From: Coriaria nepalensis
Taxonomy: Eukaryota > Streptophyta > Magnoliopsida > Cucurbitales > Coriariaceae
Direction: 5' to 3'
DNA: 64,000 nucleotides
Assembly: GCA_027186245.1 (NCBI GenBank)
Contig: CP114495.1
Coordinates: 7,184,501-7,248,500 of the forward strand
The notes under the pieces were generated by a model. It searched no databases and had not been told where the DNA came from. It was given only the letters and a program-made list of their open reading frames with translations. This document shows positions 1 to 11,484 of this stretch, in pieces. Each line of letters begins with the position of its first letter. The stretch's first letter is position 1. The translations under genes were made by a program, and so were the position numbers.

Positions 1-1151
1 GGCAATGGTATAGCGACTAATCCCATGAATGGAGAGAGAGGCTCTTTATGTGTGACTGAAACTGGTTTTTTAACCAAATGACAAAATTGAGGAAAGATAT
101 TGCTTATATTTGATTTATGGGGTAATGAGATGAAACTAGATATAATAGATAAGGGAATTAATTCACACAAGCCATACATGGCAGAGAAATAACTTAGCAA
201 TTTAACAACAATCTTCAATCTTCTGATTTTTCTCTAAATCAAGGCTTCTCCTAGTAATTAATTTTGCAATTGTTACACTAATCTCTATCTATATATATAA
301 TCTTGTAATCAAACATGATAGTGTAAGTAAAAATTTATTATTTACTTCTTGTTTCCTTATATATTATCCCTCTAAAAATGATCGGAACATAATCGGATCC
401 AAAATTGAGACTCCCATCGAAATTGAAAATTTTATACACCCGTAATATTAGCTAATCAACGAATGAACACCAATAACTCATCGTGGAAAGATGCTGCTTC
501 GAACAAGGCGAGTGCGCGGTTCGGTTGAGTCATGGTATCTCAAAACTCATCTCGCATATCATACATAGACCGGTTCGCTGGTTCGACTCAGGAAGGAGTA
601 AGGTAACCTGTCCACCATCCTACAAGCATTACTTACAGTTACAGGCAGGTCCAGGAAGAAGAAAAAGACAAAAACAATCGGATGATAGATGAACAATCGA
701 CCACGTTAACTGCCACCCAACCTCTACCCTCACCTTAGCACCAAACACAACAGAATCGTATTCCAACCAATCAGAATCCAACCCGAAGATCCTCTCTCTC
801 CCAAGCTGGGCCCCACCCCCCTGAACGCTCTGAAAAAAGAACGACTTGTTCTCACTTTCTCAACCTCTCGCTTAAAATATCTATATTTATTTATTTATTT
901 ATTTATACAGAAAAATTAATATATTTATTTTCTGTGCGTTCCTTCTTTTAATCACTCGCCAGTCGCCTGTTATTCATCATTTCTAGGCTCGAATTAGAAG
1001 GCCTTTCCATGCTTTCTTCCATTTACCTTTAGTAACTGTTTTTTTTTTTTTTTTCCTCATTTTTTTATTATTTATTTTTATTTTTATTCAAAGTCAAGGT
1101 TGTTGTAATGGCTGCCAGCTTCTTCTGACGCTAGTAAGTTTTTGCTAAACA
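1..1151. other. Intergenic and 5' flank of the helicase gene
   Basis: AT-rich sequence with no supportable gene. An open frame at 483-692 has no recognisable product and I do not call it. The last 250 bases hold T-rich runs (for example 1040-1054) and probably include the 5' UTR and core promoter of the helicase gene that starts at 1152. No distinct TATA box could be fixed. Confidence 0.5.
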
Positions 1152-4100
1152 ATGGAGACGGCGGCAGCTGCTGCGGCTGCTTCTTCGTGCTTTTTCTGTA
1201 GAAACAACGGCTTCCAAATCCAATCGACGGCAAATTTGAACTTACGAGGCGGCGGGAGCGGGAATGTGTCTGTTCATCGGAGTATTAATTCGACGGCGAT
1301 GAGTGCCGGTCCTTCGGTTTACCTTTTTCGTCAACAGTTTATTCAGAATAGTAGCAGCGCGAATCAGCCGAAGAGCGTGACGAGAAGGATTCGTGGTGGA
1401 AAAAGCAATCGAGTGGTGGCGAAGCCTGAAATCCGTAGGATTTCTACGTCGAGTGGTGCTAAGACTGTTACTCGTGATACTAAGATAAGGACCGGTGGCT
1501 CTGATGTGAGGAAAGAACAGAAAAAAGCTTCGTCCGATGAGAGAGAAAGGCATAGGACAGTGGACGTGATTGAGATCCATCAGACTGGGGATCCTTTAGG
1601 GAGGAGGGATTTAGGGAAGAACGTCGTGAGATGGATTAGCCAAGCTATGAAAGCTATGGCGTCCGATTTCGCTTCAGCGGAGATTCGAGGGGAGTTTGCA
1701 GAGTTTAGTCAGAGAATGGGACCTGGTCTCACTTTTGTTATTCAGGCGGAGCCGTATCTTAGTGCTATCCCTATGCCGCTTGGGCTTGAAGCCATTTGTC
1801 TGAAAGCTTGCACTCACTATCCCACTCTGTTCGATCACTTTCAGAGGGAGCTCAGGGACGTTCTTCAAGATTTTGAGCGTAAATCAATGCTCTTAAATTG
1901 GCGAGATACTAAGTCATGGAAATTGTTCAAAGAGCTGGCAAATTCAGGTTTTGTTTCTTTCCCTCACTATTCATGAAGTTTATTCGTGCAGTTTGATTGA
2001 ATTTTAGTTCGTTGCTTGAGCTGGTTCACATTGTGCATCTTCAGCTCAGCATAGAGCAATTGCACGGAAGGTAACTACGCCAAAGGCTGTCCAAGGCGTT
2101 TTGGGGATGGATCTGGAGATCGTTAAGGCTATACAAAATAGAGTTGATCATTTCGCAGACCTCATGTCTGAACTACTTCGTATTGAGAGAGATTCTGAGT
2201 TGGAGTATACACAGGAAGAGTTGGATGCTGTTCCTACGCCAGATGAGAGTTCTGATTCGTCAAAACCAATTGAGTTCTTGGTTAGCCATGGCCAGGCTCA
2301 GCAAGAACTCTGTGACACCATTTGCAATTTAAATGCAGTTAGCACATCTACAGGTGTAGTTTCATGGTTTCCTTTCCGTTATGATGCTTCAAAATACCTT
2401 TTTTTTTCCTTACATTTTTAACCACAGTAAGAGTTTTGCTTTATTCAAGTTTCTTAAGTATCAACTAAATCCCTCAATCATTGATGAAAGGATGTTATTT
2501 GGTTTTCTGTACAGGACTAGGAGGAATGCATTTGGTATTGTTCAGAGTTGAGGGGAATCATCGTCTACCGCCTACCACCCTCTCTCCTGGAGACATGGTC
2601 TGTGTCAGGATTTGTGATAGCAGGGGTGCAGCTGCTAGCTCTTGCATGCAAGGATTTATCAATAATCTTGGTGAGGATGGCTGTAGCATCAGTGTGGCTC
2701 TTGAATCCCGTCATGGTGACCCGACTTTCTCTAAGCTCTTTGGAAAGACTCTGCGCATTGATCGAATTCAAGGGTTAGCTGATACACGCACATATGAGGT
2801 ATTTGATGAATTTCTTTTGAAAGTTGGGGCGGACCAACATTTGGTCCACTGACAACACTATGCCCACTGAAGTTGCGAACATAAAAGAAATTTACATATA
2901 CATAGGAAAGTAAATATTATTAACAACTATGCAGAGTTGGTATTTAAATTGTCAAGATACATCTAAGGTATAATAACTTTGAAATCACAGTGGGGTACAG
3001 TTCTGTATCTGCTACTGGTAGGATGGTTTCTAGAACTAATATTGAGTGTGATAACTATATAGCTTTTAATTGAGTTCTGTCTCATGCTGTTTTCTTTAAT
3101 CTTAGAAACGTATCCATGGAAACTCAATAAAGGTTATCTGATCTCCTTTTCCAGCGCAATTGTGAAGCTCTTATGTTACTTCAGAAGAACGGTTTGCAAA
3201 AGAAGAATCCTTCCATTTCTGTTGTGGCTACATTATTTGGAGACGGCAATGAGATCAGATGGATGCAGGAGAACAATTTGGTTGATTGGGCTGAGGAAGA
3301 ATTGGATAGCCTGTCGATCAGTAAGAAATTTGATGATTCTCAGAAAAGAGCGATTGCTCTTGGTTTGAATAAGAAGAGGCCCTTTCTGGTAATCCAAGGT
3401 CCTCCAGGCTCCGGAAAGACAGGTCTTCTCAAGGAACTTATCAGACTTGCTGTTCAAAAGGGGGAGAGGGTACTTGTAACAGCACCTACTAATGCAGCTG
3501 TTGACAACATGGTGGAAAAACTCTCAAATGTTGGACTAGATATTGTACGTGTGGGCAATCCAGCACGTATATCTGCAAGTGTAGCATCAAAGTCTTTGGT
3601 TGAAATTGTGAACATGAAGCTTGGAAGTTTTCGGACAGAGTTAGAAAGGAAGAAGGCAGATTTGAGAAAAGACCTGAGACATTGTTTAGAGGATGATTCT
3701 TTGGCTGCTGGTATACGCCAGCTTTTGAAACAAATGGGAAAGACACTGAAGAAGAAAGAGAAAGATACTGTAAAGGAGGTACTACATAATGCTCAAGTTG
3801 TACTTGCTACAAACACTGGAACTGCTGATCCTTTAGTCCGAAGATTGGATGACTTTGACCTAGTTGTTATTGATGAAGCAGGCCAGGCAATTGAACCCTC
3901 TTGCTGGATTCCTATATTACAGGGAAAGCGATGTATCCTTGCTGGTGATCAATGCCAGCTTGCCCCTGTGATTTTATCCAGAAAAGCCTTAGAAGGTGGT
4001 CTAGGAGTATCACTGTTGGAGAGAGCTTCAACGTTGCATGAAGGGATTCTCACCACTAGGTTAACCACACAGTACAGGATGAATGATTCTATAGCCAGTT

Positions 4101-7100
4101 GGGCCTCAAAGGAGATGTATGGTGGAATGCTAATGTCCTCCCTAACTGTCTCTTCCCACCTCCTTGTAGACTCTCCTTTTGTCAAGGTACCATATCGACT
4201 ATGCTTTCTCATTTACATATTTCAGTAATATTTTTATTTATCGAAACTGTTGGCCCTTTGATTGAATATATCAATATGATGACCTGATACCGTCAGAGCA
4301 CACTTCTGAAAGCTTCTGAAAATAGATGCCTCTTTGTTTGCGCAACTCGTATAACTGATGTAGCAAAGCACTTCCTACAGTTTGTGCTTACTAGAATTTA
4401 TTTCATTTGCTGCTGTTAGTAATTGAAGCTGAAGAAACCTTCGGTCCACATATTTGTTAATTTACAAATTATACTCATGGTTTATACGTTATCCAATTAA
4501 AGTGAATTTCAAACTTTGGTTTCTTAACATAAATAAAATTCTAAAGCTTTCCACTTTAAGGAATGATAGTAGTTTTTTCAATGTCTTGTTTCGGTCTTAT
4601 TGAGCTACATAAAAGCTACTTATTCCAGGTCTTCTTGTTTCTTTATCTTTGTACTACCATAGATAGTTCGGTGTCTTATATATCTTCGCGATAACCTACA
4701 AACCTCACAATCTTATTCTGCATTGACTACTGCAGCTAACGTGGATAACCCAGTGTCCCCTTCTGTTGCTTGACACCAGAATGCCATATGGAAGTTTGTC
4801 AGTTGGTTGTGAAGAGCATATAGATCCAGCTGGCACGGGTTCATTTTACAATGAAGGAGAAGCGGATATTGTTGTGCAACACATCTTTTCTTTGATTTAT
4901 GCAGGTAAACTTCGTTGTGCTAGTTGAAATTATTTAAATAATACATGGATGGTTTGGAAGTAGATTGAGCTTATTCGAACTGACCGAGAAGCAAAAAACT
5001 ATGAGGATGTGCAAAACACTGAAACAATTTTTAGCCATTTAACCATGAGGATTTTATGCACCAAACCATTGTTATGGGGAGTAGAAGGCTAGTAAACCCC
5101 AAAGTTAATTAACATCTATAAAAGTCTTCATACTTCACATGCATCGAAGTTCTAGGTCATCATCATCATCATCATCTTCAAAGTCCATTCCTGTTATTTT
5201 CGGCGTCGGCTACACGGATATTGGTTCTCCAAGCTATACGATCGATCAAAGTTCTAGGTGCAGGCCAAAAAATAAAAAGTGAATTTGCTTATGGTTTTCT
5301 CTTGAGCTTTTTGTCACTGACTATATCATCTATACTCAATTGCAGACTCCTAGTTCTCATATTAACTCTTTAGAATTCTTTTGGTTCTTGAAGTTACATT
5401 TGATTAGTACATTATTAGCGAAATATTAAATTATCGAGGAAATTTAGCACATTATCCTTAAGTTGGGACCAAAAAAAAAATTTAATCGAGGTTCTACTGT
5501 ATTTGTAACTCTCAAAAGCACTTTGGTGTCATAATCCATGTCCCCTTTGTTTATCGAGTTACTAACTTCTCTCTACATTTTAATTCATGACTTAGGTGTT
5601 CGTCCAACAGCTATTGCAGTCCAGTCTCCTTATGTTGCTCAGGTACAACTCTTGAGGAACCGGCTTGATGATCTTCCAGAAGCTGCAGGCGTGGAGGTCG
5701 CAACAATTGATAGCTTCCAAGGCCGGGAAGCGGATGCAGTAATTATATCAATGGTACGTTCTTTTGATGATCTTTATGTTCTCTTGTGCATAAATCAAAT
5801 TGTCCTGATGAGACTGTTATCTTCGTATATCAAGCCAACTTTTGAATCCTAATCAAGAGTAATTTTAAAGGACAAATATTTCACTCAATCTCCAAGTGAG
5901 TTGGACGACACTTTCTAATTACAGAACTCTTAATTCCTCCACCACTTTTCTATTCAACATTGCAAGTAGAACTATAATTTCTCAGTCAATGCTTTAGTCA
6001 GCCTGGAAGTGCGTTGTTTTTCCACAATCTTAGTGCTTCCATGAATCTAACTTCTCATTCCAAATGTTTGTTATTATTGATTTTTTTTTCTTCGATGCAA
6101 ACTTTTCTCTCTCCCTCTCTCTCTCTCTCTAATTAATTTTATCTTTTAGATCTTCTGCGGGACACTTCATTGGGAAATGTCAAAGATTGCAAAGTTTTTA
6201 ATCAGTACTAGTTTCTTGATTTGATAGGAGGATTATCGTACAGATTTCTATTCTGTTTTCGTTGTTTCCTTGTTTCCTTGTTTTCTAGTGCACATATTTA
6301 TTGTGATTGTCTTCTGGCTCCTACCCTTATAGGTATGAACAATTAAACCATATGGAACTTAGTTCATATGGTGGAACAGCAAAAGATTATTAGGCCTCTT
6401 GTAAACCCCCAACATACTTTGTCTCCTTTTCCATCTTTTTCAAGATTGAAGAACAGGCTGAGAAAATTGGAAAAAAGTGAAAGGAATGAGGAGTTACTGC
6501 AGTTTAAGCTTTAGCATTCTTATTGTTTTCGTGGTCAGTATTCCGGTCTTGGACTTCTAAAGATCTATGTATAATTCTCTATACACGCTTATGTGATGGG
6601 GTCTGGTCTCCCCATAGAAACCTGTCAGAATGGCCGACTTCATGAATCCCCATTCCATGTTTTACTTACCTTAATGAGGCCACTCTCATATTATCACCAT
6701 AGCTAGGTTACATGATCCTGCTATGATGCTATGATCCTGCTATGTGGTGGCCTGTAAAATTTTCCGGAGTTCGTTCAAGTTAATTATAGAACAATTTTGT
6801 TATATAACTATTCATTTCCCATCATTTTGAACCCAACTCTATACTTTTCCTAACTCTATATAACATACATAAATCTGAAGTTCGTTTTTCTGATATAGTT
6901 TCTGTTCCTGCTTGTCAGGTGCGATCCAACACATTAGGAGCCGTTGGATTTCTTGGGGACAGTCGGAGAATGAACGTGGCCATAACAAGGGCCCGCAAAC
7001 ATGTGGCAGTTGTCTGTGATAGCTCAACAATATGCCATAATCCCTTCCTAGCAAGGCTCTTGCGATATATCCGTTACTTCGGTTTGGTAAAACATGCAGA

Positions 7101-7161
7101 ACCGGGCAGTTTCGGAGGAACCGGGTTTGGCATGAACCCAATGTTGCCATCGATTAATTGA
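1152..7161 (+). CDS. UPF1/SMUBP2-like superfamily 1 helicase, probably plastid-targeted
   Basis: Seven exons with GT-AG junctions: 1152-1947, 2045-2353, 2515-2798, 3155-4186, 4736-4904, 5596-5753 and 6919-7161. They give 996 residues with phase kept at every junction. The product resembles the plant IGHMBP2/SMUBP2-type SF1 DNA/RNA helicases (Arabidopsis At5g35970 class, about 960 residues). The first 130 residues are Ala/Ser/Arg-rich and look like a chloroplast transit peptide. Helicase motifs follow in order: Q-like FDDSQKRA, Walker A GPPGSGKT (about 545-552), Walker B VVIDEAGQ (about 700-707), motif III GDQCQLAPV, motif V with SFQGREADAV in exon 6, and motif VI MNVAITRARK in exon 7. Expected activity is ATP-driven unwinding; the substrate is unknown. 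Introns 4-6 are long (549, 691 and 1165 bases); intron 5 has an ATC run near 5157 and intron 6 a CT run near 6110. No frame breaks. The family call is firm; localisation is inferred. Confidence 0.95.
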
Positions 7162-7836
7162 AAGATAAGATCATAGCATGATGGAGAAAATATTCATACG
7201 GTTACTCCTAACGGGGGTAAAGGTAATTGTTATTTAAGCACTTGTTAGCTTATTACTTCATGTACAGCAGTATAGCATTCCTTTAAACGTTGTTGTTAGG
7301 AAAATTTATACATCCATTGCTTCAGAGGTGCTTGATAGAGATTTCTATAGAAAAGGTTACATACAATTGTATATTGGAAAATTGATTGCTAGTTAATTAA
7401 TTCATGCATCTAAGAAAGCACTATATCTTTCTTCTTAATAGATAAGGACTTCTTTTCAGGTAGGTTTTCAATGAGCCCGGCTAGTTTTCCTTAACGGTTT
7501 TAGCATTGAATTCTTGGAATCTGATACTTTTGTCTAAGATTGGGTTTGAATTGATATGATATATTATAGATATACTCAAACTCTGGAAAAATGGATAGAT
7601 TATCTATTCAGTTAGATTTGAATTGTTTTTTTTTTTAATGCCTAAGCTAACTAGGTCGAAAGAATTCATAAAGCTTGAATCCCGGGTTCATATGGCTCAG
7701 TTAAACAGTTGAGGTTGAATTTATTTTTTTCAAACATGGGCAAGTAGTAAAAAAATATCTAGATCTGATCTCCATTGCCCAAATTTGAACTAAATAAGCA
7801 ACCATATTAACACTTAACATGAGGGATTGGAGGCAC
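7162..7836. other. Intergenic, helicase 3' flank
   Basis: Helicase 3' UTR followed by AT-rich sequence. No gene, RNA or clear repeat is visible. Confidence 0.5.
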
Positions 7837-8648
7837 TTAGGCATGCATTCTTCCAGGTCTTAACCGTCGTCTCCTTAATGCGAAAGCAATTATTGGAATA
7901 CTAAATGTCAAACTGGAAGATGGATTAGTAACCCATGGGCAATCTTCCTCCTCTGCTAGCTTGTACTTGCAGTCGACTAAAACACTTGCCAAATCAACCC
8001 CACCACCTTCAAGCTGCAACTTGGTACCCATCTCTCTCTTTTTTCTTGCTATATCGGCAGTCTCTCTTATTGCTAGAGTATGGTCGCCGTTAGATTGACC
8101 TGAGGCCAAAATTCTCTCTCTTAACACTACGTTTCTACGACTAACTACCAATATTGTATTTCCAGTTTGCCGAACATATTGAGGTGGTTTTGCTTCTTCC
8201 GGTGGTGCCTCCTTGACTTGCTTCACAATGTTTGTTGTTGAATAATCATTATTATTAGTTTTGCTCAGGCGATCGTGTTTTTCACAGGATTTCTCGGACT
8301 TGCTTCACAATGTTTGTTGTTGAATAATCATTATTATTAGTTTTGCTCATACTCCCATAATTTAATTTGTTTTTTGGCTGCCCCATATGGATTGAAGTTG
8401 AACCGACTCCGCCAATCATCTTGATCATTTCTTTGAGGTTAACATTTCATCTTTTGAACTTGTCCAAGATGAAAACCTCGATTTCCATTGCTAATTGAGG
8501 AGCTATCAACATCACCAGTTACACTGCCCTTCTGTTGGTGTCAATGGAGTTTTACCATCGTTAATCGTTATGCCATCCGATTGGCCAATGAGCAAACTCG
8601 AATCTGTCCTACTAGTGTCACAGTTGTCAATTTGTTCCACAGTGAATT
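7837..8648 (-). pseudogene. Unrecognised degenerate coding remnant downstream of the PSD fragment
   Basis: On the minus strand the PSD-related exon (8707-9497) joins in frame, through a 58-base GT-AG intron (8649-8706), to a frame beginning EFTVEQIDNC at 8648. That frame runs about 47 residues to a stop near 8505. Coding-like sequence continues in other frames: SSSISNGNRGFHLGQ, then GGVGSTSIHMGQPKNK. It ends in a 129-residue open stretch at 7837-8226 containing KEAPPEEAKPPQYVRQ, IARKKREMGTKLQ, a short hydrophobic run and an RRRRLRP tail. I do not recognise the family. Frame changes, a very short intron and an internal duplication (8215-8349) point to a decayed gene. It could be the C-terminal part of the same ancestral gene as the PSD domain, or a separate captured piece. 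Confidence 0.4.
8215..8349. repeat. 53-bp direct repeat, two copies 82 bases apart
   Basis: The segment at 8215-8267, starting GACTTGCTTCACAATG, recurs essentially unchanged at 8297-8349, with 29 bases between. It lies inside the minus-strand remnant and duplicates about 17 codons (…NNNDYSTTNIVKQV) in two different frames, so it is itself a disrupting mutation. Confidence 0.9.
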
Positions 8649-8706
8649 CTGAACATCGGGGGAGGGGGGGAAGAAAAAAGGGAAATTGTATATGATGAAG
8701 GCATAC

Positions 8707-9497
8707 CTGTTAAAAAATCAAAAAGAGCCTCCTCTTCTACTAGCTCTGTCATCAAATCTCCCTCTAACTCTTGCGATGAGTACGATTTCTTCTTCTTCGT
8801 GGCGACACCAAGCTTCATTCCCATAGTCACTAAGGTTTCGAGTGATCTGACACTATTTGCTAAAAGGTCTTCATCTATTCGAATTGCATCATTCTCAAAG
8901 ATTGAAATCAGTGCTTTCTATAGATGAAAAATACCCAAGCTCATCCCCTTTCTTTACATGGTCTCCTACCCTCTTTGAAAAAGATATGCTTCCATCCAAT
9001 GACGATCCAATCAAAACAAAGGCCACCTTTCTGAAATCCGCAGTTGATATTACTAACGCGAACCTCTCATCCTCTAAGAACACGTGGTACGCCGGAAAAT
9101 CAGTATATAAGGTTCTTGGGATCTCTACCATTTGCTCAATGGTTCCGGAAACAGGAGAGTGAAAATGATGATAGTCTTGGGGTGCGAGACGAAATATCAC
9201 TAATATCCCTCCATCAGTAAATGCATTGGATGATATTTCTTTATGTCTTAGCAGGCCCCGAATCGAAAATTTCTTACCCTTTATCCAAAACCTTCCGCTG
9301 TCGTCAACTGAATTGAAGGCCATGAGGCGGCTATCAGCAGCAAATATTAAGTCATGTAGAAGAATTTGAGCTTTAAGGTCCTTGGAGTGAAAGGTCCTTG
9401 GAGTGAAAGAATCTAAAAGGATAATTTTTTGTGTAACCAAGTATGGTTGGTTCAGTAAAAGATCTATAAACATTGGCAGAATGCACCGGAACTGCAT
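8707..9497 (-). pseudogene. Phosphatidylserine decarboxylase (PSD2/PSD3-like) fragment, inactivated
   Basis: The minus-strand frame 8895-9497 carries the conserved C-terminal half of a plant type II PSD, the enzyme that makes phosphatidylethanolamine from phosphatidylserine: AADSRLMAFNSV, DSGRFWIKGKKFSI, RLAPQDYHHFHSPVSGTIEQ, ISTADFRKVAF and VGDHVKKGDELGYFS. Several features indicate loss of function. The segment after LYT is shortened compared with the family. The autocatalytic GGST site, where the serine becomes the pyruvoyl group, reads IEST. The frame then stops at 8895, and homology resumes in another frame as IDEDLLANSVRSLETLV…GMKLGV (8707-8890). The N-terminal C2/EF-hand part of PSD2/3 is not seen upstream. 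The exon ends at a good donor (ACAG|GTATGC, 8707/8706). Family assignment is confident; a silent gene copy is the likely state. Confidence 0.85.
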
Positions 9498-9654
9498 TTG
9501 CTCTTTATGGCCACTATTATGGCTTTAAACAACCGGGAATTCATTTTCATTTCCATAAACTTAAAAAAATAAGAAGGAAAAAGATAAACTCTCTAAATTG
9601 ATAGTTAACTTGCTAGCCAAACCTTTCTTACAATCTGGTTTTGTTTACTTGCAG

Positions 9655-11484
9655 TGCCCTTAATCCGAGCTATTTCCCTCCTGAAGTCGTTATACATGAA
9701 CAGTTTCTACAACTGAAACCAGAACACAAGAGTATGTTTTCTAGCTGGTTAAAGGGCACCTTTAGGGGTGGAATGAAAGAGATGCAAAAATCTATAGATC
9801 AGAAGCTCAATTTTGTCCTCAGCACCTCTCCTATGTGGGACAGGTTAGTTTTAAACGTTTAAATGTGTGGCTTGTAAGGTGGACCCGTTTCTCTTCAGTA
9901 GGTAGACTGTTGTTTAGGCTCCTGAAATTCTTCCATTTCTGTTTGGTGTTTGTAATGCAACTGACCTAGAATTGACCATTTACCAAAGTTCCCAATGCTA
10001 TCTCAGCAATTTATATAAATTGAAGCTGTTTAATCGAAGTTCCTAACTTCATATTCTTAAAAGGATGACTTTGTAATCTATGATACAACATGAATATATA
10101 GAGGCCTGAGAGGAAGAGAGGGATGGTAAGAGCTATAAGACTGCATTTGGGTGTGCACTTATTGTGCAGACAAAATTCCATTGGGCAATAAAAACACCAT
10201 TTATCCGATAAATTACACCTAAATGACTTTTATATAAACTTTTACTTGTCTTTGTCACACTTTCTAAAATCCACTTTAATTTCCAGTTTAACCTAAAAGT
10301 CATTTCACCTAAACCCCTTTCTAACAAGTTCCTCCAAATGTGCCCTAAGCAGATATTCTTGTGAACTAGGTGATGTAATTCTGAAGGTTGCCAACTAGGG
10401 CTTATACAACCTAGAAGTCTCCAACCTAGGCGAAGCCATGTTAAGTAACAGTCACAACTCCTACAGTCCTTTGTGCTGTCATAAATAACAAGTCTAATGA
10501 GTCAGTGAGGGCTCAACCGAATGGGACATGTAGAATTAATATACATGGGTTGTGGTTATACACGGGCACTAAAGAAATAAGTTATGTCCTGGGGTCTCTT
10601 TATTACATATCTTATAGTTGATCAGTATAGAAGGTTACTTCTCTCTTTTTCTCTGTGAATGAATTCTCTTTCTTGATTGCTTGCAGGCTGGAGCTTAAAG
10701 GTGATAAACATGTCCTGGGGGAATTTGTGGAATTTAAAGGAACGCAAGAAGACATTCAATTGTTGAGAACTATCAAAAGATCAAAAGTTGATCGCATGAT
10801 TATTCAACAGACTAGTATATTCGGATTTGGTAAGATATCTCAAGCAACTCTGACTTTATGTTTATTCAATTAGAATCAAGCTCAAGAAGTGAAATTTATC
10901 GGTTTGAAGGACCCTGGGAGCTTTTCCTAGTTGATATAGTTGAGAAAAAATGAATCCTTATAGCCCTTTTCATTTATTCCAAGTTGTCTGAATTTATTTG
11001 TCTGTCTCTTAAAATAGGGAAGAGAGCAGTTATGATGCTATAAGCACATTATTTTAAGCGAAACTCTTGGACCATGATTCACAGCTTTCCATTTCATGTA
11101 GGTCTGAGTAAAAGAAATGGAAAGATAAACGAACATATGTTAAGATAGACAGTCTCTTATTATGTCCAAGATTTAACCTGTGTATGCTAGAATCCTGTCA
11201 TTATAAAAATCCATACGATATTTGCAGTATGACATGTATTGTTTGAAGCTCAAATACTTCTAATGTTCCTTCAATTTTTTGAAAAAAATGTCCAATTTTC
11301 AGCTCTTCCACTCCTTCGAGTTTTGTACTCTGCTCGGGATTATCGTAGTGATGCGGCTTCTCCTACTGAGTGGAAGGAACTAACTGTAAGTTCCGGCATG
11401 GAGATTGTATTTCAGCCACAGAATTCTTCTAAAACCCGCAAATTCAAGCTTTCTTCCCTCGTCTCTATGTTACTCAGTGCTTGA
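9655..11484 (+). CDS. Three-exon C-terminal part of an unrecognised plant protein
   Basis: Three exons splice cleanly in frame: 9655-9843, 10687-10829 and 11303-11484, each with standard AG/GT borders (TTGCAG before the first and second, TTTTCAG before the third). They encode about 170 residues starting ALNPSYFPPEVV, with LKPEHKSMFSSWLKGTF, GEFVEFKGTQEDIQLL and LYSARDYRSDAASPTEW, then a stop. Codon-phase continuity over three exons argues for a real or recently real coding region. The first exon opens at a splice acceptor, so the N-terminus should lie upstream, but the 2.5 kb upstream is occupied by the minus-strand PSD remnant and no plus-strand exon was found. It is therefore probably a truncated copy. 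I do not recognise the family. Confidence 0.55.
10137..10348. mobile_element. Possible short MITE in intron
   Basis: About 210 bases in the first intron of the three-exon fragment. The ends loosely mirror each other: GCATTTGG near 10143 and, reversed, ACATTTGGAGG near 10340. The interior is AT-rich and non-coding. Terminal repeats are short and imperfect and no target duplication was settled. Confidence 0.3.

Noticed and set aside
560..600. GGTTCGCTGGTTCGACTC resembles a tRNA T-arm / box B
   Set aside because: No box A at the right distance and no cloverleaf can be drawn; chance similarity.
483..692. 69-codon plus-strand open frame near the window start
   Set aside because: No recognisable motif, no conserved partner and no promoter or splice context; length is within chance expectation.
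8857..9162. Plus-strand 101-codon open frame
   Set aside because: Antisense shadow of the PSD fragment, whose minus-strand protein similarity is clear.
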